Shown: positions 1-9,751 of the stretch, in pieces
Layout of the letters: each line of letters opens with the position of its first letter
Numbering within the stretch: the first letter of the stretch is position 1
Assembly (NCBI GenBank): GCA_029259895.1
Contig: JAJDEG010000359.1
Span: 1 to 39,017 of the forward strand
DNA from: Planctomycetota bacterium
GTDB lineage: Bacteria; Planctomycetota; Planctomycetia; Pirellulales; PLA5
Direction: 5' to 3'
DNA: 39,017 nucleotides
The notes under the pieces: model-generated
Told to the model about the DNA's origin: nothing
The model's database searches: none
The model's input: only the letters and a program-made list of their open reading frames with translations
Made by a program: the position numbers and the translations under genes

Positions 1-1
1 A

Positions 2-388
2 CGGCTGGGTGGTCGCCCGGTGGTAATGGTGTTCGCTCGGAACAACACCGCCGACTTGGCCGGTCTGGTCAAGAAGCTCGACAAGCTCGTCGCGGAAAAG
101 AAAGACAGCAAGCTGACCTCGGTCGTAAACGTCATTACGGAGGAAGCCGACAAGACGAAGGAAGAGATCGTGAAGTTCGCCGAGAAGAACGAAGTCTCGA
201 ACGTCGCCCTCGCGGTGGCGAACGAGAAGGGTTCCAAGAACTTCAAAATCAATCCCGACGCCGCCGTGACCGTAATGGTTTATCGCGACAAGAAGGTGAC
301 GGCCAATCACGCGGTCAAGGCCGGCGGATTGGACGAGAAGACGATCGCCGCGATCATCGCCGACGCCACGAAGGCCACGGAAGACTAG
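2..388 (+). CDS. C-terminal part of a redoxin-like/hypothetical protein (5' end truncated by window)
   Basis: Open frame continues upstream to the window edge (RLGGRPVVMVFARNNTADLAGLVKKLDKLV...). Resembles small secreted planctomycete proteins with a CxxCRxGxRPVVMVFAR-type pattern; stop at 386-388. Confidence 0.6.
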   Translation, partial: RLGGRPVVMVFARNNTADLAGLVKKLDKLVAEKKDSKLTSVVNVITEEADKTKEEIVKFAEKNEVSNVALAVANEKGSKNFKINPDAAVTVMVYRDKKVTANHAVKAGGLDEKTIAAIIADATKATED

Positions 389-476
389 GCGAATTGGACA
401 AGGCATTGATGGTCTCGCATTGACGAGTTGTCGATTCCTTCCAGGACGGCCCGTTGGGGCCCGACGGAAAACTACT

Positions 477-516
477 AAAAGCGCGGTCCTTGCTCCGGCG
501 GGGACCGCGCTTTTTT
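477..516 (+). terminator. Rho-independent terminator
   Basis: Perfect 13-bp inverted repeat AAAAGCGCGGTCC (477-489) / GGACCGCGCTTTT (502-514) with a 12-nt loop and T-tract, downstream of the first CDS. Confidence 0.85.
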
Positions 517-770
517 CTTGCGCCGCGAATTACCCGGCAACCACTCTCGTGGGTATGGCATCGCGTCTCTGCCACAGGCGAACCGCGGTCCGCATCCGAC
601 ACCAGGTCGGACATCCGGCCGTGGTCGGATTTCGACCGGCGTATTACAATGCAGGGCCGCGGCGCGAGGCCGCTCGTGCGCCTCGTTATTGGTAGTCGTT
701 CGTGATTCTCGCGAACCGACCCGCCGCTCGGGCAGAAAATCCGTTCGCATCCTAACAGCCGAATTGCGCG

Positions 771-2069
771 ATGCCTCAGACCAACTCCGTTTCAACCGAT
801 ATTCGCCGCGCCGCTTTGTTGTTTTCGGGCGGACCGGCGCCGAGCGCGAACGCCGTGATATCGACGTGCGCCGGCTCGTTTCTGCGCAACGACATCGACG
901 TCGTCGGCATGATGTATGGCTACTCGAACTTGGTGAATTACTCGGCCGAGAAGCCGATGGTGCTAGGCCAGCACTACACGGCGATCGACGAGACGTCGCT
1001 CAAGCGGACGCGCAACACGCAGGGAATATTGATCGGCACGGCGCGGGCCAACCCAGGCAAGCACGTCGAAGCGCCGGAACACCTCGACGACGCCGAGCGC
1101 GTCAAGCCGCTACGAACTGTGTACGAAGCGTTGTGCTCGCTCGAAGTCGATGCGCTGGTTTCGATCGGCGGCGACGACACGCTGAAGACGGCCAACAAGT
1201 TTAAGTTGTTTCAGGACCGCTGTCTGCCTGCGGGAAGCCGGCGGATTCGCGTGGTTCACGTGCCAAAGACGATCGACAACGATTACCACGGCATCGACTT
1301 CACGTTCGGCTACTTCACGGCGGTCGAGACGCTGGCCAGTGAGATTCGCAATTTGCTGGCCGATGCCGAGGCGTCGCGGAGCTATTTTCTGGCCGAGACG
1401 ATGGGCCGCAGCGCGGGGTGGCTGGCATACGGGGCGGCCATCGCCGGCGAGGCGTCGCTGGTGATCAGCGTCGAGGACGTCGTCGACGAATACCTTTCGC
1501 AGGAGGACGTCGAGGAGAGCGGTCGCATGTCGCGGCACGCGATCATGAACGTCGAAAAGGTCGTGGAACGGATCGTCAAGATGATGCGCGTTCGCGAGGA
1601 GAAACACGGCAAGAGCTACGGTGTGATCGTGATGGCCGAAGGCTTGGCCGAGATGCTGCCCACGGAGATGCTCAAAGGCGTCCCTCGCGACGATCACGGT
1701 CACATCTCCGTGGCGCACGTGAACCTCGGCAAGATGTTCGCCGATCTGGTCGCCCGCGAGTACAAGAAGCAAACGAACCGCTCGCGAAAAGTGACGGGCC
1801 TGCAATTGGGATACGAGGCACGCTGCGCCCGACCGCATGCCTTCGACGTGATGCTGGGTAGCCAACTCGGCGTGGGGGCATATCGGGCGCTCGTCGAGGA
1901 GAAGCTCGACGGCGTGATGGTGTCGGTCAGCGGCCAGTTAGACTTGCACTACGAGCCGTTCGAGAAGTTGATCGACCCGAATAATTTGGTGACGGTGGTA
2001 CGATTCGTTAGGCCGGAGTCGGACTTTCACAAATTGGCGCGGTTTTTGGAGACGGATGTGAACGACTGA
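771..2069 (+). CDS. 6-phosphofructokinase, probably pyrophosphate-dependent type
   Basis: PFK family motifs: SGGPAPSANAVI, SIGGDDT (1167-1181), PKTIDNDYHGIDFTFGYFTA, FLAETMGRSAGWLAYG. Confidence 0.9.
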   Translation: MPQTNSVSTDIRRAALLFSGGPAPSANAVISTCAGSFLRNDIDVVGMMYGYSNLVNYSAEKPMVLGQHYTAIDETSLKRTRNTQGILIGTARANPGKHVEAPEHLDDAERVKPLRTVYEALCSLEVDALVSIGGDDTLKTANKFKLFQDRCLPAGSRRIRVVHVPKTIDNDYHGIDFTFGYFTAVETLASEIRNLLADAEASRSYFLAETMGRSAGWLAYGAAIAGEASLVISVEDVVDEYLSQEDVEESGRMSRHAIMNVEKVVERIVKMMRVREEKHGKSYGVIVMAEGLAEMLPTEMLKGVPRDDHGHISVAHVNLGKMFADLVAREYKKQTNRSRKVTGLQLGYEARCARPHAFDVMLGSQLGVGAYRALVEEKLDGVMVSVSGQLDLHYEPFEKLIDPNNLVTVVRFVRPESDFHKLARFLETDVND

Positions 2070-2125
2070 CGCGGCGAGGCAATTGAACCATGTGGCGGTT
2101 TATCGCGCATGGGGAGGAAAATACG

Positions 2126-3175
2126 ATGTCACGCACGTTGCGATCATCATTCCTATTAGCGGCGCTCATCGCCGCCTTTGTCGGATGCAACTCGGAACAG
2201 GATGCCGCCGCTCCTGTTTCTTTAGGCGAGCAAGAAGAGACGATCGTTCCCAAGCAGGTGCCCGCCGAACGCCCTTCGACGCAGCCGGACGACGGTGAAC
2301 TGAAGACACCGAGCAGGGAAGCAGCCCGGCTGGCTGTAACTTGGCCGCTCGTGAATGGTTACAGCGATCCCAACCAAATCGTCTACGACAGGGAGCACTT
2401 CGAGGGCTATCGAGCCTACTACGCGAACAGGACTACCATCTGCGGAATAGGTCCGCTAGCTGAAATCACGATCGGCGATGCCCCGGTCGCATTCCGCTTT
2501 TCGCTTGACTGGTATGAAATCGGCACGCGATTTCATATCGATCATCTACGGCGTTTTCTTCGCGCACGCATTGTTGGGACGACGCAGGCGTACTCACCTG
2601 CCAAATTCCCTGATATGCACCCCTATGAACGCGACGTGCACGTGGCCATGAGGCTCGTTGCAAGTGCGAGGGTCAAGGATGCGTTACCCGAAGTGATCGA
2701 GTTGCTTTCCGACCGTAGCAGAGACGTAAAACGGTCCGCGATTGAAGCAATAGGAATTGGTGGCTTCGGCGACGATGCAGTGGAATCAATTCCCAAACTC
2801 GTCGAGTTGCTGGAATCCGACTTGGCACATGATGCGGCATGGGCATTGGCAAGCATTGGCGAGGAAGCTGTTTCCGCATTGTCGGAGAAAGTGAACAAGG
2901 GGAGTACCGACGCGAGGTTCTACAGCATCGAAGCACTAGGGAACATCGGTCCACCGGCGAAACCTGCCGTCGACGAACTCATCAAGGCCCTTTACGAGAA
3001 GAAGGACGATCATTCCTATATTAGCCCCTATGCTGCACAGGCCCTCGGTCGAATTCAAGATGAGCGAGCTTTGCCGCATCTACGAAAGATGAGTGACGCA
3101 AAGAATCACGACGTTAGGACGCTTAGTCAACGTGCTATCGCCGAAATCGAAGGCCAGCCTTCGTCAGCCATGTAG
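2126..3175 (+). CDS. HEAT-repeat lipoprotein
   Basis: Start MSRTLRSSFLLAALIAAFVGCNSEQ (signal peptide with Cys). HEAT-like repeats: LPEVIELLSDRSRDVKRSAIEAIG, IPKLVELLESDLAHDAAWALASIG, VDELIKALYEKK. Confidence 0.7.
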   Translation: MSRTLRSSFLLAALIAAFVGCNSEQDAAAPVSLGEQEETIVPKQVPAERPSTQPDDGELKTPSREAARLAVTWPLVNGYSDPNQIVYDREHFEGYRAYYANRTTICGIGPLAEITIGDAPVAFRFSLDWYEIGTRFHIDHLRRFLRARIVGTTQAYSPAKFPDMHPYERDVHVAMRLVASARVKDALPEVIELLSDRSRDVKRSAIEAIGIGGFGDDAVESIPKLVELLESDLAHDAAWALASIGEEAVSALSEKVNKGSTDARFYSIEALGNIGPPAKPAVDELIKALYEKKDDHSYISPYAAQALGRIQDERALPHLRKMSDAKNHDVRTLSQRAIAEIEGQPSSAM

Positions 3176-3176
3176 G

Positions 3177-3596
3177 TCATGCGGGCGGTGGCGTTAGGCT
3201 GTCGATGAGGGTTTGTACCTTGTCGCGAATCGAATCGCGAATGGCGCGAAACTCGTCGTCGCTTAGGTGCTTCGGGTCCGGTATGTTCCACTCCTCCCGG
3301 CGTCCGGCCTTGACGGCCGGACAGGCGTCGCCGCAGCCCATCGTGACGGCCACGTCGATCTGCTGGCCGTTGAATTCGTCGAGCGATTTGGATTCGTGGG
3401 TCGAGAGATTGTAATCCAACTCTCGCATGAACTGAATGGCTCGCGGATTAACCTGACCGGACGGCCGCGAGCCGGCGCTGAATGCGTCGACGGCCCCTTG
3501 GCTCAGCAACGTGGCGAACGCCTGGGCCATTTGGCTGCGGTTGGCGTTTTCGACGCAGACGAATAACAAACTTGGCTTGCGTGTCGGTTCGGTCAT
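3177..3596 (-). CDS. Arsenate reductase / low-molecular-weight protein tyrosine phosphatase family (ArsC, thioredoxin-coupled type)
   Basis: LLFVCVENANRSQMAQAFA P-loop-like motif, FSAGSRPSGQVNPRAIQFMRELDY, VAVTMGCGDACPAVKAGRREEWNIPDP. Start at MTEPTRKPS is more likely than the longer ORF start at 3740. Confidence 0.85.
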   Translation of the reverse strand: MTEPTRKPSLLFVCVENANRSQMAQAFATLLSQGAVDAFSAGSRPSGQVNPRAIQFMRELDYNLSTHESKSLDEFNGQQIDVAVTMGCGDACPAVKAGRREEWNIPDPKHLSDDEFRAIRDSIRDKVQTLIDSLTPPPA

Positions 3597-3809
3597 CGTG
3601 TCTTTTTGCTCTGTTGTCGTGTGAATCGTTTTCGCCTGAATCGTTATCGCCATCGCGACTCTGCATCGTAACATGGTCGCCGCGCCGAGTGCATGGCGCG
3701 GGGCCCGCGATCGGTTAGACTCCACCGCGTAACTCGCCAAGTCACCGGCGGAACGCTGCTGCCGCGAGCGAAGAATCGCTAAAGGCCATCGTTTCTAAAG
3801 GCCATCGCC

Positions 3810-4073
3810 ATGCCCCGCGTGTTCCTGCAACCTCAGCTTCGCGACCTGACGGCCGGCGCGTCGGAAGTCGATGCCGAGGGCAGTACGCTGCGGCAGGTGA
3901 TCGCCTCGCTCGATCGGGCCCATCCGGGCATCGCCACGAGGCTGGTGCAGAACGGCGAACTCGCCGCGGGAATTGCCGTTTCCATCGACGGGGTCGTCAC
4001 GGCCCGCGGCATGTTGGCCAAGCTGAACGACGACAGCGAGGTTCACTTTCTGCCGGCGATTGGCGGCGGTTAA
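3810..4073 (+). CDS. MoaD/ThiS family sulfur carrier-like protein
   Basis: ~87 aa with the beta-grasp pattern GSTLRQVIASLDRAHPG...ISIDG-like...LNDDSEVHFLPAIGGG and C-terminal GG. Confidence 0.8.
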   Translation: MPRVFLQPQLRDLTAGASEVDAEGSTLRQVIASLDRAHPGIATRLVQNGELAAGIAVSIDGVVTARGMLAKLNDDSEVHFLPAIGGG

Positions 4074-4210
4074 GGGGCGTTCGAGCATTGACGACTTCCG
4101 AACGGCCGTACCGCTGCGGCGAATCCATGCGGCCGACCTTTACGGCAGGCGCTATTTTTGCGACGATTCGGCCATCGACAATTTCGACCCTCTTGCCGGT
4201 ACGTACCCCT

Positions 4211-4471
4211 ATGGCCAAACGCAGCGCGTATCAAGAACGGATCATCAAGAATTACTACCAGAATGCGGAAGCTATTTCGCTGCAAAAGCTGAGCGAACTG
4301 GTGACCGACCTGTATTTGGCCGAAGGTAAGAAGCGGACGAAACTTTGGGAACGAATCGCGGCGGCTTTGGAGAAGCTCAAGGTCACTCCGTCGCGGATCG
4401 AACATCTCGTCAAGCAGGATAACCCGGCGCTGGTGGCCAAGCTCGTTACAGAGTTGATGGGCCAGTCGTAG
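4211..4471 (+). CDS. Small conserved hypothetical protein
   Basis: MAKRSAYQERIIKNYYQNAEAISLQKLSELVTDLYLAEGKKRTKLWERIAAALEKLKV...; start at internal ATG 4211. Confidence 0.7.
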   Translation: MAKRSAYQERIIKNYYQNAEAISLQKLSELVTDLYLAEGKKRTKLWERIAAALEKLKVTPSRIEHLVKQDNPALVAKLVTELMGQS

Positions 4472-4487
4472 CCATCGCCCACCCGCC

Positions 4488-5270
4488 ATGAGCGACACGA
4501 ACCTTGCATCCAACGCCGTCGCCGACGACTACTTTCAGCAATCGCGGCGACCGCTGGCGAGTTTGCTGTTCGTGCTGCCGCTGTTGGCGGTTTACGAGTT
4601 GGGCGTTGCGGTGCTCGGCCCGCAGGCGATTCTAAATGGGGCCGACGTGTGGCTCCGGCAGCTACTGATGGCGATCGGCGTCGGGTCGTCGCTGGCGCTG
4701 CCGGCGTTGATCGTGGTCATTCTCGTGGCCTGGCATCACACGACCGCCCAACCCTGGCGCGTGCGATCGTCGGTACTCGGCGGGATGGCCATCGAATGCG
4801 CGGCGCTTGCCGTTGTGCTGCTGGCTTGCGTGCAGATTCAGCGGTGGACATTCGACCAACTCAACTTGCCGCTGTTGCGTCTTGGCGGCGGCGACGAAGC
4901 GGCGAGTTTCACGCTCGCGGCAAGTTCGCTGCGCGTTTCTTTCGCCCGTTTCGTCAGCTATTTCGGTGCTGGCGTCTACGAGGAGACGTTGTTCCGGTTG
5001 ATGCTGTTGCCGCTGTGCACGGCGGCGCTGCGCGCGGCGAACCTCAAACCGCGGACGGCCGTTGTAATCGCCGTGATCGTCACGAGCCTGCTGTTTTCCG
5101 CGGCGCACCACGTGGGGGCGTCGGGCGAGCCGCTCGATCCGTTTCCGCTGTTTCGGATTACATTTCGATTTGCGGCGGGCGTGTTGTTTTGCGCGGTTTT
5201 TCTGGTGCGGGGATTTGGAATCGCCGTCGGTGCGCACGCCGTGTACGACGTATTGGCGGGATGGTGGTAG
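4488..5270 (+). CDS. CPBP family intramembrane glutamic endopeptidase
   Basis: Multi-TM protein with the EETLFR motif (YEETLFRLMLLPL), AAHHVG and C-terminal GIAVGAHAVYDVL. Confidence 0.85.
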   Translation: MSDTNLASNAVADDYFQQSRRPLASLLFVLPLLAVYELGVAVLGPQAILNGADVWLRQLLMAIGVGSSLALPALIVVILVAWHHTTAQPWRVRSSVLGGMAIECAALAVVLLACVQIQRWTFDQLNLPLLRLGGGDEAASFTLAASSLRVSFARFVSYFGAGVYEETLFRLMLLPLCTAALRAANLKPRTAVVIAVIVTSLLFSAAHHVGASGEPLDPFPLFRITFRFAAGVLFCAVFLVRGFGIAVGAHAVYDVLAGWW

Positions 5271-5621
5271 CTGACGCTGCGCCGCGTCGCACGGAACTGA
5301 GCGTGCAATGCGAAGTCGCGTGCTCGGTCGATGCACTCCGGCGATCGCATGCTGCACGGCACGTTCTTTGCATCGCACATGCATCGTGGCCCACGGCACG
5401 GGCGTGACGTCGGCTGCATTGTCAAGCCCTAATCTCAGGCACCGAAATTGCAGTGCGTGAATTTGGCTTTGTCGCCGGTCGGACACGACCTATAATCGAC
5501 GGCAGAAGCGCGGGACATCACCGCGAACCAGACTACGAACTGGTATGATGAAACCAATCAATTCCGTTGCAGCTTTGCACCGACCATCGTCGCGCCGACG
5601 ACATTGCCAGGAAACACTCGC

Positions 5622-6161
5622 GTGCTCTCCGTTCGCCCGAAAATCGCCGAGTTAGTGTTTCACCTATTCAATCGGTCGTTGCACCCTGAGTTGTTTGAAG
5701 TCTATCAAGCTCGCAAGTTCTCGCGCAGCGGATTCGAGGCGGACGTCGCGATCACGAGCGCGGGCCACGTCATCAAGTGGCGGCACCAGGGCGTCACGCT
5801 GACCGAAGTGGCCGCCGCGGCGCATCACCCGCTGCCCGCGAAACGGCGTCTGTTCGGCCATCCGCTCAAAGGGCAGGGGCGCGAGCGCGTCGAATGCCGC
5901 GGCGGCGTCACCTACGAAAGCGACTTTCAACTCGAGCGGGTCGAGCCGGTTCAGTTCTGGAGTTATCAGCACGACCTTTCTTGGGAATCGAGCGCGAATG
6001 GCATGTTGCACCGCTTCGACGCTAGCGGTCGCATCGCGCTCGGGGCACTATCGTTCGTACACGTCGAAACGCGGCTGCGCAGCCTGACGATCAAAGCGTT
6101 TCATACGTTCCCCGACGACTACGCCGTGGTGCGTACGATTTCGCGGTTTCAGTTGCCGTAG
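5622..6161 (+). CDS. DUF2617 family protein
   Basis: LSVRPKIAELVFHLFNRSLHPELFEVYQARKFSRSGFEADVAITSAGHVIKW...; GTG start at 5622 preferred over ATG at 5604. Confidence 0.75.
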   Translation: MLSVRPKIAELVFHLFNRSLHPELFEVYQARKFSRSGFEADVAITSAGHVIKWRHQGVTLTEVAAAAHHPLPAKRRLFGHPLKGQGRERVECRGGVTYESDFQLERVEPVQFWSYQHDLSWESSANGMLHRFDASGRIALGALSFVHVETRLRSLTIKAFHTFPDDYAVVRTISRFQLP

Positions 6162-6220
6162 GCAATTGAAGGAATCGGCAATCGCAGGCCACGATTCGAT
6201 GAACCGCGGACGCGGCGCAT

Positions 6221-7015
6221 CTACGTGCCGCCGCCGGACTTTTCTAGATGAAACAACCGCCGTGCGTTGGCGGTCGTCAGAGCGGCGAATTCCTCGGCCG
6301 ATTCTCCCCGCGCCGCCGCCAGACAGGCCGCCGTATGCAGCACGTGGGCCGGCTCGTTTCGTTTGCCGCGAAATGGCTCGGGAGCAAGGTACGGACTGTC
6401 GGTCTCGACGAGAATCCGGTCCGCGGGCACGGCTGCAGCCACCGCACGCAGCTCGGTCGATTTCTTGAACGTCACCATGCCGGCGAAGCTGATAAACAGC
6501 CCTAGATCGATGCACGCCGCGGCCAACGTGGCGTCGCCCGTGAAAGAGTGCATCACGCCGTGCAGCGTTCCGTGGTGGTCGTGCGCGGCTTGCAGCGCAG
6601 CCAAGATATCGTCGCCGCAGTCGCGCATGTGGACTACGAATGGAAGTCTTAGACGCGCGGCGAGCGCTATGTGACGATCGAAGTATTTCTGCTGAAGGTC
6701 GAATGGGGCGTGATCCCAATAACGATCCAAGCCCGTCTCGCCAATCGCTACGACGCAAGGCGACGCCGCAAGTTCGACGATCCGCTCCCAATCGCCGTCG
6801 GCGGCCTCGGCGCAGAGGTTCGGCTGGATGCCGACAGCCGCAAAGACGATTGGGTTTTCCTCGGCCAAGCGGACGGCCGCCGCGCTCGACTGGGCGGTCG
6901 TGCCGATCGCGACGATGGCCGCGACGCCGGCCGCCTCGGCGCGGGCGATCGTCTCGGCTCGGTCCGCATCGAATTCCTCTTGGTCGAGATGCGCGTGCGT
7001 ATCGATGAGGTTCAT
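6221..7015 (-). CDS. TatD family metal-dependent hydrolase
   Basis: MNLIDTHAHLDQEEFD, GETGLDRYWD, FVVHMRDCGDD, LHGVMHSFTGD, LVETDSPYLAPEPFRGKRNEPAHV. Confidence 0.93.
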   Translation of the reverse strand: MNLIDTHAHLDQEEFDADRAETIARAEAAGVAAIVAIGTTAQSSAAAVRLAEENPIVFAAVGIQPNLCAEAADGDWERIVELAASPCVVAIGETGLDRYWDHAPFDLQQKYFDRHIALAARLRLPFVVHMRDCGDDILAALQAAHDHHGTLHGVMHSFTGDATLAAACIDLGLFISFAGMVTFKKSTELRAVAAAVPADRILVETDSPYLAPEPFRGKRNEPAHVLHTAACLAAARGESAEEFAALTTANARRLFHLEKSGGGT

Positions 7016-7152
7016 GGCGAGGTTCATGACTTAACGCTGGCTGGCCGTGCGCATGGAAAGGGCGATCAGAAATGTCCGGCGGCATGCGCGATGCGATTTA
7101 GTGGCCACCGCCCGCGAACGATTGCCAGCCAAACCGCGGCGATCCGCGCCGC

Positions 7153-8478
7153 TCACGCGAGGATTCCTTCGACGACTTTGCCTGGCGAAAGCCGCACGGG
7201 CCGACTTTGCCGATCCATTAGCTCGTGCGCCGGATCGACGCCCATCATGTGCCACAGCGTCGCGAGAAAATCGGCCGGGCTGACGGGATTATCTTTTACG
7301 CTGCCGCCCTTGCTGTCGGAGCTACCGTAGACCGTTCCGCCGCGCGTTCCGCCGCCGGCCATGACGGTCGTGTAGACTTCCGGCCAATGATCGCGGCCGC
7401 GGCCCTGGTTGATCGTTGGCGTGCGGCCGAACTCGCCGGTGTTCACAACCAGCGTCGAATCGAGCAAGTCCCGCTCGCGCAAGTCCTCGACCAGCGCGGC
7501 GAACGCCTGCTCCATCGGCGGCGCGCGGTGCTTGAGCGTGTTCGTGATGTCGCCGTGGTGATCCCACGATTGATTGAACTCGTTGTAGCCGACGAACCGC
7601 ACGCCGATCTCGACCAGCCGCCGCGCAAGCAACAGCGACTGCCCCATCTTCGTGCGGCCGTAGCGATCGCGGACCTTGTCCGATTCGCGGGTGAGGTCGA
7701 GCGCCTCGCGCACTCGCGGATCGGTGAGCAGTTCGTAAGCCGTATGGCTGAACAGTCCGCGGCTGCGGACTTGGGCCGTATCCATGTCCTTGCGCAGAGC
7801 GTCCAGGTTCTTGAGCAGTGCGTAGCGCGAACCGACGCGCTCCGGCGACATCGACTCCGGCAGCGACATCGCCGGCGGGCGGAAGTCGGCCTTTTGCGGC
7901 TCGCCGGAGATGAGCAGCGGATCGAACAACGAACCGAGAAACCCGCCGTACTGCCCCGGCATACGGTTCGATGGCCCCGGTATGCTCAGCCACGTAGGCA
8001 GCGAAATGCTCGTCGGCAGCCCGGCCTGCGGCGGCTCGAGGTAGTTCAGCACGGCGCCGGGGCCAGGAAAATCTTTTGCGTGCGCCTCGCGGTCCTGATT
8101 CGGCTGGTCGACGGATCCGGTCAGGGTGATGTACGTGCCGGCGATGTGATTGTTGAAGCCATGCGTCATCGAGCGGACGAGCACCAGGTCGCCGGCCACT
8201 TTCGCACACTCGGCCATCGTTTCGCCCAGGCGAATCCCGGCGACGGCCGTGTCGATTGGCTTGAACTCGCCGCGAACTTCGGCGGGGGCATCGGGCTTCG
8301 GATCCCACAGATCGATGTGGCTCGGCCCGCCTTGCAACAGCATGAAGATGCAACTCTTGGCCGAACCGCTGCGTCGCGCTGCGCTGTCGTCGCCGGCCGC
8401 CAACGCCGAAGGAACTGCACCAACGCCGCCGAGAACGCTCAAAGCACCTACGCGCAAAACGTCTCGGCGGTTAAGCAT
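7153..8478 (-). CDS. DUF1501 domain-containing (sulfatase-like) protein
   Basis: Tat-like N-terminus MLNRRDVLRVGALS; KSCIFMLLQGGPSHIDLWDPKPDAPAEVRGEF; TGEFGRTPTINQGRGRDHWPEVYTTVMAGGG. Confidence 0.93.
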   Translation of the reverse strand: MLNRRDVLRVGALSVLGGVGAVPSALAAGDDSAARRSGSAKSCIFMLLQGGPSHIDLWDPKPDAPAEVRGEFKPIDTAVAGIRLGETMAECAKVAGDLVLVRSMTHGFNNHIAGTYITLTGSVDQPNQDREAHAKDFPGPGAVLNYLEPPQAGLPTSISLPTWLSIPGPSNRMPGQYGGFLGSLFDPLLISGEPQKADFRPPAMSLPESMSPERVGSRYALLKNLDALRKDMDTAQVRSRGLFSHTAYELLTDPRVREALDLTRESDKVRDRYGRTKMGQSLLLARRLVEIGVRFVGYNEFNQSWDHHGDITNTLKHRAPPMEQAFAALVEDLRERDLLDSTLVVNTGEFGRTPTINQGRGRDHWPEVYTTVMAGGGTRGGTVYGSSDSKGGSVKDNPVSPADFLATLWHMMGVDPAHELMDRQSRPVRLSPGKVVEGILA

Positions 8479-8652
8479 CGGTTATTCCTTCGGGCGGGAG
8501 TGATTGCGGGGGCAGGCGACGCGTCCGGCAGGACGCATCGGCGAGCATTGATTTTAGCGGAGATTCCGGCCCGCAGGCAAGTCAGCCGTCCGTGGGTGTT
8601 GGTTTACTTTGACCGTTGGAATTCTCCGGGCCGGTTCTGCTAAAATAGCAGC

Positions 8653-9003
8653 ATGCCGTATTCAACGTGCCCGAAGTGCGGTGCTTCTAGCATTATCAGC
8701 GTTAGCGCCGACTGGTACAAACGCAATCACCCTTCAAGCGTCGTCGAGTGCCTTTGCTTCAACTGCAATAATACCGGTATGACCCGCGACCAGCAGCACA
8801 GCCCGGACCCGAACGAGAACGCCGCCCGGATCGTCGGCGAGGCGACGGCAGACTCTGCTGCCCCGCCGATCGATCTAGAAGCGGCCTGGGCGGCGTGGTC
8901 CGCTCATAATATCCAGAAGGTCGATGAACGGAGCACGGCGCTGCTGCGGGCGGCGTTTGAGGCGGGGTGGGAAGCTGGGAATCGCGTCGGGCAGCGAGAC
9001 TGA
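8653..9003 (+). CDS. Hypothetical protein with zinc-ribbon-like N-terminus
   Basis: CPKCGAS...CLCFNCNNTG paired Cys motifs; intact ORF in an otherwise empty interval. Confidence 0.6.
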   Translation: MPYSTCPKCGASSIISVSADWYKRNHPSSVVECLCFNCNNTGMTRDQQHSPDPNENAARIVGEATADSAAPPIDLEAAWAAWSAHNIQKVDERSTALLRAAFEAGWEAGNRVGQRD

Positions 9004-9075
9004 TCCGTTTTTCTGTTGAAAAAACCATGTGCCGAACACTTGGGCATTGGTTCACTTTGATTCGCCGGTGACGCC

Positions 9076-9573
9076 GTGGATCTCCTCGATCGACTCCTTG
9101 GGCACGATTGCTGGACGACGCGGCAGTTCCTGAAAATTGCGGCGACGCTGGGCGAGGTCCAGCTCGATCGCCAGTTCGACATTGGGCATCGATCGATTCG
9201 TGCTACGCTCGATCATATCGTTCGCAACGTCGAGGCGTGGTCGTCGCTGATGGCCGGCGAAGCTTGGCGGCGGAAAACGGACGCGAGTGTGCCCGCGATG
9301 GCGGAGCGGTTGGACGTCGCATACGACCGGCTGCGCAGGGTCGCTCGGCAGGTCGCCGACCGGGGCGCGTGGGACGAAAAGTGGACCGACCATCTCGACG
9401 ATCCGCCGCGAGAAAAATCGTACGGCGCTAGCATCGCCCACATTATCACGCACAGCATGCACCACCGTGCGCAAGTGCTGTACATGCTGCGGCTTTCCGG
9501 TGTGGCCGACCTGCCCGAAGGGGACGTATTCAGTTGGGACGAACGGCGGCAACCGGGCGATGCTCGTTCGTGA
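9076..9573 (+). CDS. DinB family protein
   Basis: MDLLDRLLGHDCWTTRQFLKIA..., RATLDHIVRNVEAWSSLMAGE, IITHSMHHRAQVLYMLR (DinB HxxxH-type motif). Confidence 0.85.
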   Translation: MDLLDRLLGHDCWTTRQFLKIAATLGEVQLDRQFDIGHRSIRATLDHIVRNVEAWSSLMAGEAWRRKTDASVPAMAERLDVAYDRLRRVARQVADRGAWDEKWTDHLDDPPREKSYGASIAHIITHSMHHRAQVLYMLRLSGVADLPEGDVFSWDERRQPGDARS

Positions 9574-9589
9574 TTGAAGCGGAATCGCT

Positions 9590-9721
9590 TTGACCGAATC
9601 GGAATTGATTCGCAGATTGCACGAACACCGGATGTGCGTCAACGGCTCGCTCATGCATGCCATGCGGACGCGACCAGCACTAGATTCCGGCACCGCGGCA
9701 TGTGAAGGAACAGGCTGTTAG
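9590..9721 (+). pseudogene. Truncated N-terminal fragment of a second DinB-like protein
   Basis: TTG-start frame LTESELIRRLHEHRMCVNGSLMHAMRTRPALDSG... resembles DinB N-termini (LIRRLHEHRxWVNRxLL); stops after 43 aa. Confidence 0.45.
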
Positions 9722-9751
9722 GGAACAGTTAACGGGGTCGCCTCGCCGCAT

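Noticed and set aside
518-1204. 228-aa plus-strand ORF overlapping the PFK start
   Set aside because: Arg-rich out-of-frame reading that starts inside the terminator; PFK frame preferred.
4662-5486. 274-aa minus-strand ORF opposite the CPBP protease
   Set aside because: Basic, low-complexity shadow ORF; the plus strand has a coherent membrane protease.
6048-7085. 345-aa minus-strand ORF overlapping TatD
   Set aside because: Arg-rich out-of-frame translation of the TatD gene.
7225-8643. 472-aa plus-strand ORF opposite the DUF1501 gene
   Set aside because: Antisense shadow of a clear DUF1501 coding sequence; no recognisable domain.
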